A stretch of DNA of 64,000 nucleotides, from contig NZ_JAHWXP010000003.1 in NCBI RefSeq assembly GCF_019857185.1, positions 1 to 64,000 of the forward strand. Reading direction: 5' to 3'. This stretch comes from Alteriqipengyuania abyssalis. Its GTDB lineage: Bacteria; Pseudomonadota; Alphaproteobacteria; Sphingomonadales; Sphingomonadaceae. The translations under genes were made by a program, and so were the position numbers. Of this stretch, positions 7,785 through 16,244 are shown one piece after another. Positions within the stretch are counted from its first letter, which is position 1. Every line of letters starts with the position of its first letter. A model generated the notes under the pieces. The model saw nothing but the letters and a program-made list of their open reading frames with translations, was not told the DNA's origin and made no database searches.

Positions 7785-8621
7785 TCAGAGACGTTCGATC
7801 TTGCGCGCCAGTTCGTCGATCAGGTCGACGACCTTGTCCTTGCTCGCGCCGCTGAACTGGCCGTTGGCGGCGCGGTTGGTGATGACCGTGGCGAGATTGC
7901 CCAGCGCGCGCAGCAGATCGGGCGAGCCGCTGGGCTTCGCCTTCTCTCCCTGCTTCCCGAGCCGCTGCATCAACCGCGCGACTTCATCGCTGCGCTCTTC
8001 CAGTTCCGCCATCCCGGCGTCGGTGACGCGGAAGGCCTTGCGGGTATCCTCGGCCTCGACCGGCGCGATCAGGCCTTCGTCTTCGAGCAGCGAAAGCGTG
8101 GGGTAGATCACGCCCGGGCTGGGCGCGTACTCGCCGCCGGTCAAATCCTCGATCTCCTTGATCAGCTCGTAGCCGTGCTTGCGCTCGCCCGCGATCAGCG
8201 CGAGCAGGACCAGCCGCAATTCGCCGGGGCCGAACATCCGTTTGCGCCGGTGCTGGCCGCGATGGCCCGCGTCATGGCCGCCCGCCATCTTCCAGCGCGC
8301 ACGGTTGCCACGCGGTCCACCGCCAGCGCCGCCGCCCCAGCCAGCGCCGAACGGGCCTGAGTCGCCGAAGGGACCGCGCGGGCCGAACGGGCCATTGCGA
8401 CCGAAGGGGCCGCCGGGCCCGAACACGCCGTCGCTGCCGAATACGCCATCGCTGCCGAACAGGGCATCGGCGGAAAAGCCATCGCCGCGCCGTTTGCCGC
8501 CGCGCGTATCGCGTTCGTCGGTCTCGCCCTCGAACCCGTCGTCGAAATCCCCACCTTCGGGATGATCGGGAATGCGGCCTTCGATCGGCTCGTCATCCTC
8601 GCGCTTGTGGTCATCGGACAT
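7785..8621 (-). CDS. PadR-family regulator with repetitive N-terminal tail
   Basis: 278 residues. The PadR winged helix-turn-helix begins near 129 (MFGPGELRLVLLALI) and includes HGYELIKEIEDLT and SPGVIYPTLSLLEDEGLI, the family's signature segments, followed by a C-terminal dimerisation region. The first 128 residues are unlike most PadR proteins: an acidic opening, then seven six-residue units of the form FGxxG(V/P) at 55-96, then a Gly/His/Arg-rich stretch. The coding DNA is repetitive to match. PadR proteins usually repress themselves; a large AT-rich palindrome at 8641-8672 just upstream is a fitting operator. The inducer is unknown. Confidence 0.88.
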   Translation of the reverse strand: MSDDHKREDDEPIEGRIPDHPEGGDFDDGFEGETDERDTRGGKRRGDGFSADALFGSDGVFGSDGVFGPGGPFGRNGPFGPRGPFGDSGPFGAGWGGGAGGGPRGNRARWKMAGGHDAGHRGQHRRKRMFGPGELRLVLLALIAGERKHGYELIKEIEDLTGGEYAPSPGVIYPTLSLLEDEGLIAPVEAEDTRKAFRVTDAGMAELEERSDEVARLMQRLGKQGEKAKPSGSPDLLRALGNLATVITNRAANGQFSGASKDKVVDLIDELARKIERL

Positions 8622-8640
8622 CTGCGTTCTCCTGTGTGTA

Positions 8641-8672
8641 CGATATAGCTAAGATATATCTTGGATATATCG
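8641..8672. promoter_or_regulatory. Likely PadR operator
   Basis: CGATATA (8641-8647) and TATATCG (8666-8672) are exact inverted arms around AAGATATATCTT (8651-8662), itself a perfect palindrome. The AT-rich island in GC-rich DNA lies between divergent padR and rarA, 20 bases before the padR start. PadR regulators commonly bind ATAT-rich dyads in their own promoters, so autoregulation is the simplest reading; binding is inferred. Confidence 0.7.
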
Positions 8673-8723
8673 CTACAAGTAGCCGCTGCATTTTTCCGAC
8701 CGAACCCCTATGTCAGCCGACCA

Positions 8724-10046
8724 ATGGCCGATCTGTTCGAAAACGAGGCGCCCGCGCCCTCCTCCACCGCCCCTGCCGAGCCGCGCGAAGACGCGCCGCT
8801 CGCCGACCGGCTGCGCCCCCGCACCCTCTCCGAAGTCGTCGGGCAGGAACACCTGACCGGGCCGGAAGGCAGCATCGGACGCATGGTCGCCGCCGGTCGC
8901 CTCTCCAGCATGATCCTGTGGGGCCCGCCGGGCACCGGCAAGACCACCATCGCACGCCTGCTCGCCGATAGCGTGGGTATGCGCTACGCGGCGGTCAGCG
9001 CTGTGTTCAGCGGTGTGGCGGACCTGAAGAAGGCCTTCGCCGAGGCGGAGACTGCGGCCAAAGCGGGGCAGAAGACGCTGCTGTTCGTGGACGAGATCCA
9101 CCGCTTCAACCGCGCGCAGCAGGACGGCTTCCTGCCCTTCGTCGAGCGCGGCACGGTCACGCTGGTCGGCGCGACCACGGAGAACCCCAGCTTCGCCCTC
9201 AACGCCGCGCTGCTCAGCCGCGCGCAGGTGCTGATCCTCGAGCGATTGGGGCACGAAGCGCTGGGCGAGTTGCTCACCCGCGCCGAGGAACTGGAACGCC
9301 CCCTCCCCCTCACCGACGACGCGCGCGCCGCGCTGATCGCTTCAGCCGACGGCGATGGGCGCTTCCTGCTCAACCAGGCGGAGACGCTGTATAATGCGGG
9401 GCTCGACCAGCCGCTCGACCCAGCCGGCCTCGGCAGCTTCCTGCAACGCCGGGTGGCGGTGTACGACAAGGACCGCGACGGGCACTACAACCTGATCTCC
9501 GCGCTGCATAAGGCGGTTCGCGGGAGCGATCCGGACGCCGCGCTCTACTACCTCGCGCGGATGCTGACCGCGGGCGAGGAGCCGCGCTACCTCGCGCGGC
9601 GGCTGGTGCGCATGGCGGTGGAGGATATCGGCATGGCCGACCCCGCCGCGCTGACCCAGTGCATCGCCGCGCGCGACGCCTACGAGTTTCTCGGCAGCCC
9701 GGAGGGTGAGCTGGCGCTGGTGCAGGCGTGCATCTACCTCGCCACCGCACCCAAATCGAACGCGGCCTACATGGCGCAGAAGGCCGCGTGGCGCAGCGCG
9801 AAGGAAACCGGCAGCCTCACCCCGCCCAAGAACATCCTCAACGCGCCGACCAAGCTGATGAAGAACATCGGCTATGGCGAGGGCTACTCCTACGACCATT
9901 CGGCTGAGGATGCATTCTCGGGCGATAATTACTGGCCCGACGAAATGGAGCCGCAGGGGTTCTACCAGCCGACCGGACGAGGGTTCGAAAAGCGCGTGGC
10001 AGAGCGGATGGAGTTCTGGGCTGCGCGGCGCAAGGGACGCGATTGA
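8724..10046 (+). CDS. rarA: Replication-associated recombination protein RarA (MgsA)
   Basis: 440 residues from the ATG at 8724 (MADLFENEAP); an upstream ATG in frame would run through the operator and is unlikely. RarA is a clamp-loader-like AAA+ ATPase acting at stalled replication forks. Walker A is GPPGTGKTT (67-75), Walker B LLFVDEIHR (about 119-127), then VGATTENPSF, a sensor segment, a lid, and the C-terminal tetramerisation region (VRMAVEDIGMADP, YMAQKAAWRSAKE). Full length for the family. The next gene begins inside its stop codon. Confidence 0.95.
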   Translation: MADLFENEAPAPSSTAPAEPREDAPLADRLRPRTLSEVVGQEHLTGPEGSIGRMVAAGRLSSMILWGPPGTGKTTIARLLADSVGMRYAAVSAVFSGVADLKKAFAEAETAAKAGQKTLLFVDEIHRFNRAQQDGFLPFVERGTVTLVGATTENPSFALNAALLSRAQVLILERLGHEALGELLTRAEELERPLPLTDDARAALIASADGDGRFLLNQAETLYNAGLDQPLDPAGLGSFLQRRVAVYDKDRDGHYNLISALHKAVRGSDPDAALYYLARMLTAGEEPRYLARRLVRMAVEDIGMADPAALTQCIAARDAYEFLGSPEGELALVQACIYLATAPKSNAAYMAQKAAWRSAKETGSLTPPKNILNAPTKLMKNIGYGEGYSYDHSAEDAFSGDNYWPDEMEPQGFYQPTGRGFEKRVAERMEFWAARRKGRD

Positions 10047-10924
10047 GCCGCTTTTCCCACTTCCTCGCGATCGACTGGTCGGGCGCGAAAGGCGAACGGC
10101 ACAAGGGGATCGCGCTGGCGCTGGCGGACTTGGGCGGCGGCCCGCCCCGCCTGCTGCGCCGCGACCAGTCGTGGAGCCGCGAGGATGTGCTCAGCCTGCT
10201 GCGCGACGATCTGCCGCCCGATACGCTGGTCGGCATGGACCTGGGCATCGCGCTGCCCTTCGCCGATTGCGGCGCGTTCTTCCCCGGCTGGGAGCATTCT
10301 CCGCCGCACGCCAAGGCGCTATGGGCGCTGATCGACCATCTGTGCGCCGACGATCCGCATCTCGAAGCAGGCGGCGTGCTGAGCCATCGCGAGCTGGCGC
10401 GCTATTTCCGCCATGGCGGCGCTCACGAAGGCGATCGCTTCCACGCGCCTGATGCCGCCAGCCGCGAAGGGCGTTTTCGCGTCGCGGAGCAGGCGCAGCG
10501 GGCGATGGGATGCCGTCCGGTTTCCAACTTCAACCTCGTCGGCGCGGCGCAGGTCGGCAAGTCGAGCCTGACGGGAATGCGGCTGCTCCACCGGCTGGGC
10601 GGCGCGCTGCCGGTCTGGCCGGTAGACCCATTGCCGCAGGCAGGTTCCGTGCTGGTGGAGATATACACCGCGCTTGCCTCGCTCGCCGCGCTGCCCGGAC
10701 ATCATGGACGCAAGCTGAGAGATCACGCGGTGTTGAACGAGGCGCTGGCCGCGCTCGGCTCCGGCCCGGTCGCGAGCTCCGGCCCGATCGACGATCACAG
10801 CGCCGACGCGCTGCTCACCGCTGCATGGCTACGCCTGAATGGAGAGGATGTGAGGCTCTGGGCTCCACCCGCGCTCGACCGGCGACTGGCAAAGACCGAA
10901 GGCTGGACCTTCGGCGCGCGCTGA
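10043..10924 (+). CDS. DUF429-like protein (possible RNase H-fold)
   Basis: 293 residues. The TTG at 10043 overlaps the rarA TGA (10044-10046), so translation is probably coupled. The opening FLAIDWSGAKG, with an aspartate at the end of the first strand, and the later IDDHSADALLTAAWLR segment resemble DUF429 predicted nucleases of the RNase H fold. GMDLGIALPFAD could carry another acidic residue of such a site. Activity is not proven for the family. Linkage to rarA hints at a nucleic-acid role, but this is inference. Confidence 0.72.
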   Translation: MSRFSHFLAIDWSGAKGERHKGIALALADLGGGPPRLLRRDQSWSREDVLSLLRDDLPPDTLVGMDLGIALPFADCGAFFPGWEHSPPHAKALWALIDHLCADDPHLEAGGVLSHRELARYFRHGGAHEGDRFHAPDAASREGRFRVAEQAQRAMGCRPVSNFNLVGAAQVGKSSLTGMRLLHRLGGALPVWPVDPLPQAGSVLVEIYTALASLAALPGHHGRKLRDHAVLNEALAALGSGPVASSGPIDDHSADALLTAAWLRLNGEDVRLWAPPALDRRLAKTEGWTFGAR

Positions 10925-10927
10925 TCC

Positions 10928-11236
10928 TCAGGCGGGGATCGCGGGCAGCGATGCCTCTTCGTTCAGGCGGTCGAGCGTCTGCAGGTTGCTCTGTTCGGCC
11001 TGCCCCGGGATCAGGAAGGCATCGACCAGCCACCACACGCCGAGCACGAACCAGCCGAGGAAGAACGGAATCCAGCCCAGCAGCAACAGCGCCAGCTGCG
11101 CCGCTCCGCTGCCCGTACGGCCGAGATAGAACCTGTGCGCGCCGAACGAACCGAGGAACAGCCACAGGATATAGGCCGCCGCGACCGACTTCTTCCGGGC
11201 GTCGTATTGCAATTGCGTACGAAGGTTCTGATCCAC
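10928..11236 (-). CDS. TM2-domain membrane protein
   Basis: 102 residues from a GTG at 11236, chosen because GAGGAAA lies just upstream; the longer frame adds unlikely sequence. Two membrane helices (VAAAYILWLFLGSFGAHRFY and LALLLLGWIPFFLGWFVLG) are joined by a short turn with GAHRFYLGR and G-rich residues, the pattern of the TM2 domain. Function is unknown; the domain is widespread in small bacterial membrane proteins. Convergent with the DUF429-like gene, with only a few bases between their stops. Confidence 0.85.
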   Translation of the reverse strand: MDQNLRTQLQYDARKKSVAAAYILWLFLGSFGAHRFYLGRTGSGAAQLALLLLGWIPFFLGWFVLGVWWLVDAFLIPGQAEQSNLQTLDRLNEEASLPAIPA

Positions 11237-11404
11237 GTCTGTTTCCTCGGCGTTACCTGCCCTTGTGTACCAGATCGGGGCAGTTTTGCCAAAGCAAAGC
11301 GGGTCGCGCTCGCCCAACGGCGCCCCAAGATCGACCTCTGATCGACGGGCATCGACAGGCTTTACGAGAGCCGCATTTTGCCCCAAGGCGCTGCGGCACC
11401 AAGG

Positions 11405-11480
11405 GCCGGTTTAGCTCAGCTGGTAGAGCAGCGGTTTTGTAAACCGAAGGTCGCGGGTTCGATTCCTGCAACCGGCACCA
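11405..11480 (+). tRNA. tRNA-Thr (anticodon UGU)
   Basis: A complete cloverleaf: acceptor GCCGGTT/AACCGGC, D arm GCTC...GAGC, anticodon loop TTTGTAA with anticodon TGT, T arm GCGGGTTCGATTCCTGC, and an encoded CCA at 11478-11480. It would read ACA codons. Confidence 0.96.
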
Positions 11481-11559
11481 CAGGCCCGGCTGTCGCCGCG
11501 ATGGCGGATGGCCGGGGAAGCTGGCCGGCAGCTCCCCCTACCCCACTCCCGGTGCCGGG

Positions 11560-12612
11560 TCAGTCGGCCTTCGGCGACGTCTCCAGCGCTTCCAGAATGG
11601 CCGCCCACGAAACCAGCTTGAAGTTCTGCGCGTACGGCGGATTGATGCCGTCCTGCGCCACGAACAGGCCTGCTGGATAGTCAGGGCCAAAGCTTCCGGC
11701 GTGCAGATCGATCCCGTCGGTCTCCTCGGTCGCGCCGACTGCGCCCTGCGCGATCCGGAAACGGCCGACCGGCTCCATTCCGGGAAGGCGGAACACCGCG
11801 TAGGCATTGTCGCCCTGCGAGGATGCGATCAGGTATCCGCCTCTGTGCCCCTCGGGCATCAGCGCGAGGCCTTCGACATCGGCGACCAGCATGCGGTTGT
11901 CGATCGGGGCGAGCAGTTCGCCCACCGGGTCAGATCTGCCCACGCGGAAGCGCCAGATGCCGCCGTTTTCTTCGCCCACATAAAGTCCGAAATTACGCGC
12001 ATCGACCACGCAGCCTTCGGCCTGACTGGGCACGCTCATCGTGTGTTCGATCCTGCCGGTCCAGTCCTCGCGAATCCGGACCTGGTTGATCGTCCCGTCC
12101 TTCAGCACCGCAAAGGCGACCACGGCGTCGCCCGCGTTCGTAAATGGCGGGGTCCACAGGCACAGGCCGTAAGCCTCCCCAGCGCCGCTCGACACCGAAC
12201 CCAGCGGTTCGAGCCGCGCGCTCTGGGTGTCGAGCCGGAACAGCGCGATCGCGGAATTGTCGGGATCGGTCCGGTCGCTCGCCGCGACCAGCACCGTGCC
12301 GTCCGCCAGCGTGACCAGATCGACATTGTTGAGCAGTCCCGCATCGAGGAAGAACAGGTCTTCGCCCTTGAGATTGTAGACGTGCAGCCCGGCTTTCTTG
12401 TCCGTGCCAACGATCAGGCTCTTCGCCGGACTTTCGGGGTTGAACCAGATCGCCGGATCGTCCGCCGCGTCCTCGTTTCCGGTGCCCACCGGCGCGGTCT
12501 CCGCCGTGGCGTAGACCGATACCGCAGGATCGCCCGTCACGGGCACGGTGGCGCAGCCTGCCACCGCCAGCGCAAGGCCGGCGGCGGAGAAAAATTTAGA
12601 ACGCATCCGCAT
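11560..12612 (-). CDS. Beta-propeller phytase, lipoprotein
   Basis: 350 residues with a lipoprotein signal ending LAVAGC (Cys20). Beta-propeller phytases release phosphate from phytate using calcium. NEDAADDPAIWFNP near 46-59, the GLHVYNLKGE strand, LLNNVDLV and EGCVVDARNFGLYVGEENGGIW match that family. The ATG at 12612 overlaps the receptor's TGA (TGATG), so it is translated with the receptor. A surface or periplasmic phytase with an outer-membrane receptor makes a coherent phytate/inositol-phosphate scavenging unit. Phosphate control would be expected but is not demonstrated. Confidence 0.9.
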   Translation of the reverse strand: MRMRSKFFSAAGLALAVAGCATVPVTGDPAVSVYATAETAPVGTGNEDAADDPAIWFNPESPAKSLIVGTDKKAGLHVYNLKGEDLFFLDAGLLNNVDLVTLADGTVLVAASDRTDPDNSAIALFRLDTQSARLEPLGSVSSGAGEAYGLCLWTPPFTNAGDAVVAFAVLKDGTINQVRIREDWTGRIEHTMSVPSQAEGCVVDARNFGLYVGEENGGIWRFRVGRSDPVGELLAPIDNRMLVADVEGLALMPEGHRGGYLIASSQGDNAYAVFRLPGMEPVGRFRIAQGAVGATEETDGIDLHAGSFGPDYPAGLFVAQDGINPPYAQNFKLVSWAAILEALETSPKAD

Positions 12613-15494
12613 CAGAAGGTCACCCTTACGCCGCCCTTCATCGTCCAGCTATATTCCTCGAACTGGTAGGGATTCCGCTGGCCGCCGAAATTGTTGTAGG
12701 CGTAGTACTTGGCGTTGTTGATGTTGACCCATTCGTAGAACAGCTTGATGTTCTTGGTCAGTTTGTACTTCGCGCTCAGGTCGAGCTGGAAGTGGTTGTC
12801 GACATACCGATCGAGCGCGGCCTCGTCGGCGATCTCGTCGAGGTAGCGATCGCGATAGGTGCCCGCCAGGCGGATATCGAGCGGCCCCTTGTCGTAGCCG
12901 AGCACCACGTTGAAGGTGTGCCGCGCGGTCGCGGGCAGCGGGATTTCGCGCGGGTCGTTCTGGTCGCCATCGGTGAACACCGTGCCCGTCGCATCGGTAT
13001 AGGTGTAGTTGGCCTGCACCAGCAGCCCGTCCAGCGGGCTCGGCAGGAAGCTGAGCGACTGGGCGAAGCTGGCTTCGAACCCGAAGACCTTGGCTTCGTC
13101 GCCGTTGATCGGGATCACCGCCTCGTCGTAGGCGATGCCGTTGAAGACCCCGTCCCGCTGCACGGTGTCGACGATGTAGTCCTTGATATCCTTGTAGAAT
13201 ACCGCACCCGTCAGCGCGCCGTTGCTGTTCATGTAGTATTCCAGCGAGGCGTCGAAGTTCCACGCACGATAGGGATCGAGCGCGGGGTTCCCGAATTCGC
13301 CTTCACGCTCGTCATCGTCGTTCTGCTCGACCGCGAAGCGCGGGGCGAGCTTGCTGAGCTTGGGGCGGACCAAGCTCTTGTACCCGGCCAGACGCAGGAT
13401 CAGGTTGGGCTGCGCTTCCCAGCGGATGTTGAGGCTGGGCAGCCAGCTGTCGTAGTCCTTCTCGAACGCGACCGGGCTGACGATGACGGTGTCTTCGCTC
13501 GCCGTGCCGCCGCCGGGCAGCGTGCCGTCTTCCTCGATCAGCGTCACCGTGTTGCCGAGGATGGAGTTGCGCGTGTTCTCGAACCGCACCCCGCCGATCA
13601 CGCGCAGGGTGGAACTGTCGTATCGACCGAGCAGATACCCGGCGAGGATGTCTTCGGAGACCGAATAATCCTCCACCGCGCTGTCGAAATCGCTATCAAC
13701 CGGCTGGAGCTCGAAATCGTCGAAATTGGCGCGGAAATAGTCGCTCGCCCCGGTGTAGCTGGCGACCGGCGAGATGTCGGTAATGCGGTAGGTCTGGGTG
13801 CCGAGAACGTCGGCCAGCGAGAACGTGCCCGGGCCGTCGTATTCGTAGAACTCGACCTCCTTGTTATAGGTCTTGTCGCGCCAGCGGCCCTTGAAGCCGG
13901 CCTGCACCGTGAACTCCCCGCGATCCATCGCGAAGCGGCGGCCAAGGTCGAACTTGGCGGCGTATTCCTCGTCCTGCGCGTCGGACAGCGCGGTCAGCTC
14001 GATATCGTTGAGCTCATATTCGGATGGGTCGTAGAAGCTGCCCGGATCGGCGATGACCGAATAGATCGGGCGGCGCTGGTCCGAATAGTCGAAGCCCAGG
14101 GTCAGCCCGTCGTCGGAGAAGCGCTGGCGGAATTCGGCCGGGTCGACGTTGCCTTCCTCGGTTTCGGACGACTTGGCCCAGCTGCCCGAGTATTCCGCGA
14201 ACCAGTCGCCCCAGTCGCTTTCGCCGCCGACCACGATCGAGCGGATCTTCTGCGATTCGAGGCGATCCTTGATGTCACGCTCGACCCCGATCCGCTGGCG
14301 CAGATCCTCGCCCGGTTCGGACGGATCGTCGATGGTTGCGTCGCTGAAGGTCGCGCCGTTGGCGGTGATGGTGGTGGGACCGAAATCCTCGAAATCGCCG
14401 AGATCGAAGGTCGTGCGGCGGCGATATTCCTGGTCGTCGAACTGGCTGTAGATGCCGCGGACGTACAGCTTCGTGCTGTCGCCGGCGCGGAAATCGAAGT
14501 TGAGCGAGGCGCTGATCCGTTCACGCTCCACGTCGTAGTCGCGATACTGGACCTCGGTGGGGAAGATCATCCCCGCGTCCGAATAGTCGTCCGCCTCGAT
14601 ATTGTCGGTTTCGAACTTGCGCTTGTAATAGGAAAGGCCGCCCGAGACGCCGACATTGTCGCCCAGCCGGGTGGCGAAATCGACGCTGCCCTTGGGGCTG
14701 ATATGGTCGGCGTAGTCGTTGTAGCTGCCCTCGATCTTGGCGGTCAGCAGGCTCTTGCGGCGGTCGAACGCGCTGGTCGTCTCGATCTCGACCGAGGCGC
14801 CGATCGTGTCGCCGTCCATGTCGGGGGTCAGCGACTTCTTCACCTCGATCGATTCGATGATGTCGCTGGAAATCACGTCGAGCGCGACCGAGCGCACATC
14901 GCTTTCGGGCGAGGGCACGCGCACGCCGTTGAGCGAGGTCGAGACGAGATCGGGGTCAAGCCCGCGCACACTGACGAAGCGGCCTTCGCCCTGATCGTCG
15001 AGCACGTTGACGCCGGGGACGCGGCGCAACGATTCGGCCACGTTCTGGTCGGGAAACTGGCCGATCGCATCGCGGGTGATCACGTCGCTGACGCCGTCCG
15101 CCTCGCGCTTTATGTTGAGCGCGCTTGCCTGGTTGGCGCGCTGCCCGACCACCAGGATCATGGCATTGTCGCCATCGACCGGCGACAGCTGCAGCGTGAC
15201 GTCGATCTCTCCGGTCGCGGGCACGCTGACCGTCTCGCTGACGGTCTGCGCACCGACATAGCTCGCCTCAATCGTGTATTCGCCTTCGGGAACGTCGGTG
15301 AAGAGGAACGAGCCGTCGCGATCGGTCGTGGCGGAACGGTTCAGTTCGACGATCCGCACCTGGGCGGAACGCAGCGCGACCGTATCGCTTCCATCGACGA
15401 CATAGCCGCCGACCTCACCCGCGATTGCCGGTGCGGCAAGAGCGGTGGCGAGCGAAATGATGCCAACCCGCGTGGCGAAACGCATCTTCTTCAT
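12612..15494 (-). CDS. TonB-dependent outer-membrane receptor
   Basis: 960 residues. Signal peptide 1-26 (ending APAIAGE), then a carboxypeptidase-regulatory-like beta domain (about 27-105, VGGYVVDGSDTVALRSAQVRIV...TTDRDGSFLFTDVPEGEYTIEASYVG), a plug domain (about 120-240, DVITRDAIGQFPDQNVAESLRRVPGV) and a 22-strand barrel ending VRVTF with the usual C-terminal phenylalanine. Such receptors import bulky substrates with energy from TonB-ExbBD, which are not in this window. Because the next gene is a phytase read by overlapping stop/start, the likely substrate is phytate or its breakdown products; this is inference from context. Confidence 0.93.
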   Translation of the reverse strand: MKKMRFATRVGIISLATALAAPAIAGEVGGYVVDGSDTVALRSAQVRIVELNRSATTDRDGSFLFTDVPEGEYTIEASYVGAQTVSETVSVPATGEIDVTLQLSPVDGDNAMILVVGQRANQASALNIKREADGVSDVITRDAIGQFPDQNVAESLRRVPGVNVLDDQGEGRFVSVRGLDPDLVSTSLNGVRVPSPESDVRSVALDVISSDIIESIEVKKSLTPDMDGDTIGASVEIETTSAFDRRKSLLTAKIEGSYNDYADHISPKGSVDFATRLGDNVGVSGGLSYYKRKFETDNIEADDYSDAGMIFPTEVQYRDYDVERERISASLNFDFRAGDSTKLYVRGIYSQFDDQEYRRRTTFDLGDFEDFGPTTITANGATFSDATIDDPSEPGEDLRQRIGVERDIKDRLESQKIRSIVVGGESDWGDWFAEYSGSWAKSSETEEGNVDPAEFRQRFSDDGLTLGFDYSDQRRPIYSVIADPGSFYDPSEYELNDIELTALSDAQDEEYAAKFDLGRRFAMDRGEFTVQAGFKGRWRDKTYNKEVEFYEYDGPGTFSLADVLGTQTYRITDISPVASYTGASDYFRANFDDFELQPVDSDFDSAVEDYSVSEDILAGYLLGRYDSSTLRVIGGVRFENTRNSILGNTVTLIEEDGTLPGGGTASEDTVIVSPVAFEKDYDSWLPSLNIRWEAQPNLILRLAGYKSLVRPKLSKLAPRFAVEQNDDDEREGEFGNPALDPYRAWNFDASLEYYMNSNGALTGAVFYKDIKDYIVDTVQRDGVFNGIAYDEAVIPINGDEAKVFGFEASFAQSLSFLPSPLDGLLVQANYTYTDATGTVFTDGDQNDPREIPLPATARHTFNVVLGYDKGPLDIRLAGTYRDRYLDEIADEAALDRYVDNHFQLDLSAKYKLTKNIKLFYEWVNINNAKYYAYNNFGGQRNPYQFEEYSWTMKGGVRVTF

Positions 15495-15556
15495 CTGTAA
15501 AACCCCTAGGCTTGATCCCTGTGGGGCGCCGTTAGGAGGGGAGTTTTACGCCTGCT

Positions 15557-15572
15557 TGACGCATTTGCGTCA
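15557..15572. promoter_or_regulatory. Inverted repeat upstream of the receptor-phytase operon
   Basis: TGACGCA (15557-15563), two bases, and TGCGTCA (15566-15572) form a perfect dyad about 63 bases before the receptor start. On the minus strand the site reads CTGACGCAAATGCGTCAA, which shares the AAAT centre and some flanking bases with a Pho box but is a poor match. The rest of 15495-15638 shows nothing else recognisable. Confidence 0.35.
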
Positions 15573-15638
15573 GTTCGGAGAATCCGCGAACCAGCCGGTC
15601 GGCTGTGTCATAATCGTCAAGTAGCCGGGCCGGAGCCG

Positions 15639-16118
15639 TCAGCCACGACCGCGATAGTTCTGGACGCCCTGTTCGGGCACCCACAGGCCTTCGGGCACCG
15701 GACCGCTCTGCCAGAACACATCGATCGGGATGCCGCCGCGCGGATACCAGTAGCCGCCGATCCGCAGCCAGCGCGGGGCCATCTCGTCGAACAGCCGCTG
15801 GCCGATGCCCACGGTCACATCCTCGTGAAAACCGCAATGGTTGCGGAAAGAGCCGAGGAAGAGCTTGAGGCTCTTGGATTCGACGATCGTCGCCTGCGGG
15901 GCATAGTCGATCACCAGATGCGCGAAGTCGGGCTGGCCGGTGACCGGGCACAGCGAGGTGAATTCGGGCGCGGAGAAGCGCACCATGTACAGCGAGCCTT
16001 CGCGCGGATTGGGCACGTAATCCAGCTCGGCTTCTTCGGGGCTTGTAGGCAGGCCGGTCGACTGGCCGAGAAAGCGCGGGGTGCTGCCGGTTTGCGGGTC
16101 GTGGGGTGTGTCGCTCAT
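15639..16118 (-). CDS. queF: NADPH-dependent 7-cyano-7-deazaguanine reductase
   Basis: 159 residues, the short unimodular form. QueF reduces preQ0 to preQ1 in queuosine synthesis, in the cytoplasm. The active-site cysteine is in [11 protein letters not shown] (Cys57) with Asp64 seven residues later; [21 protein letters not shown] carries the substrate-binding glutamate and histidine. No other queuosine genes are nearby. Confidence 0.96.
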   Translation of the reverse strand: MSDTPHDPQTGSTPRFLGQSTGLPTSPEEAELDYVPNPREGSLYMVRFSAPEFTSLCPVTGQPDFAHLVIDYAPQATIVESKSLKLFLGSFRNHCGFHEDVTVGIGQRLFDEMAPRWLRIGGYWYPRGGIPIDVFWQSGPVPEGLWVPEQGVQNYRGRG

Positions 16119-16244
16119 GCCGCGTCCTTGCCTTCATCGCGCGCGTGGCACAAGCAAGCCTTTGCGTAGCGGCGATTCACCGCCTATTCAGCGCCGCCCT
16201 GCCCGGTGTACGGGCATCTTTCTCCTGCCCCGAAGTCCGAATTG

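Noticed and set aside
8340-8470. CRISPR-like or satellite repeat in the padR 5' half
   Set aside because: The units are about 18 bases, directly adjacent, and encode FGxxG repeats in frame; no spacers.
12792-15500. A 902-residue open frame on the plus strand
   Set aside because: It is the antisense shadow of the TonB receptor gene; composition is Arg/Ala/Val-rich with no domain, as expected from GC-rich third positions.
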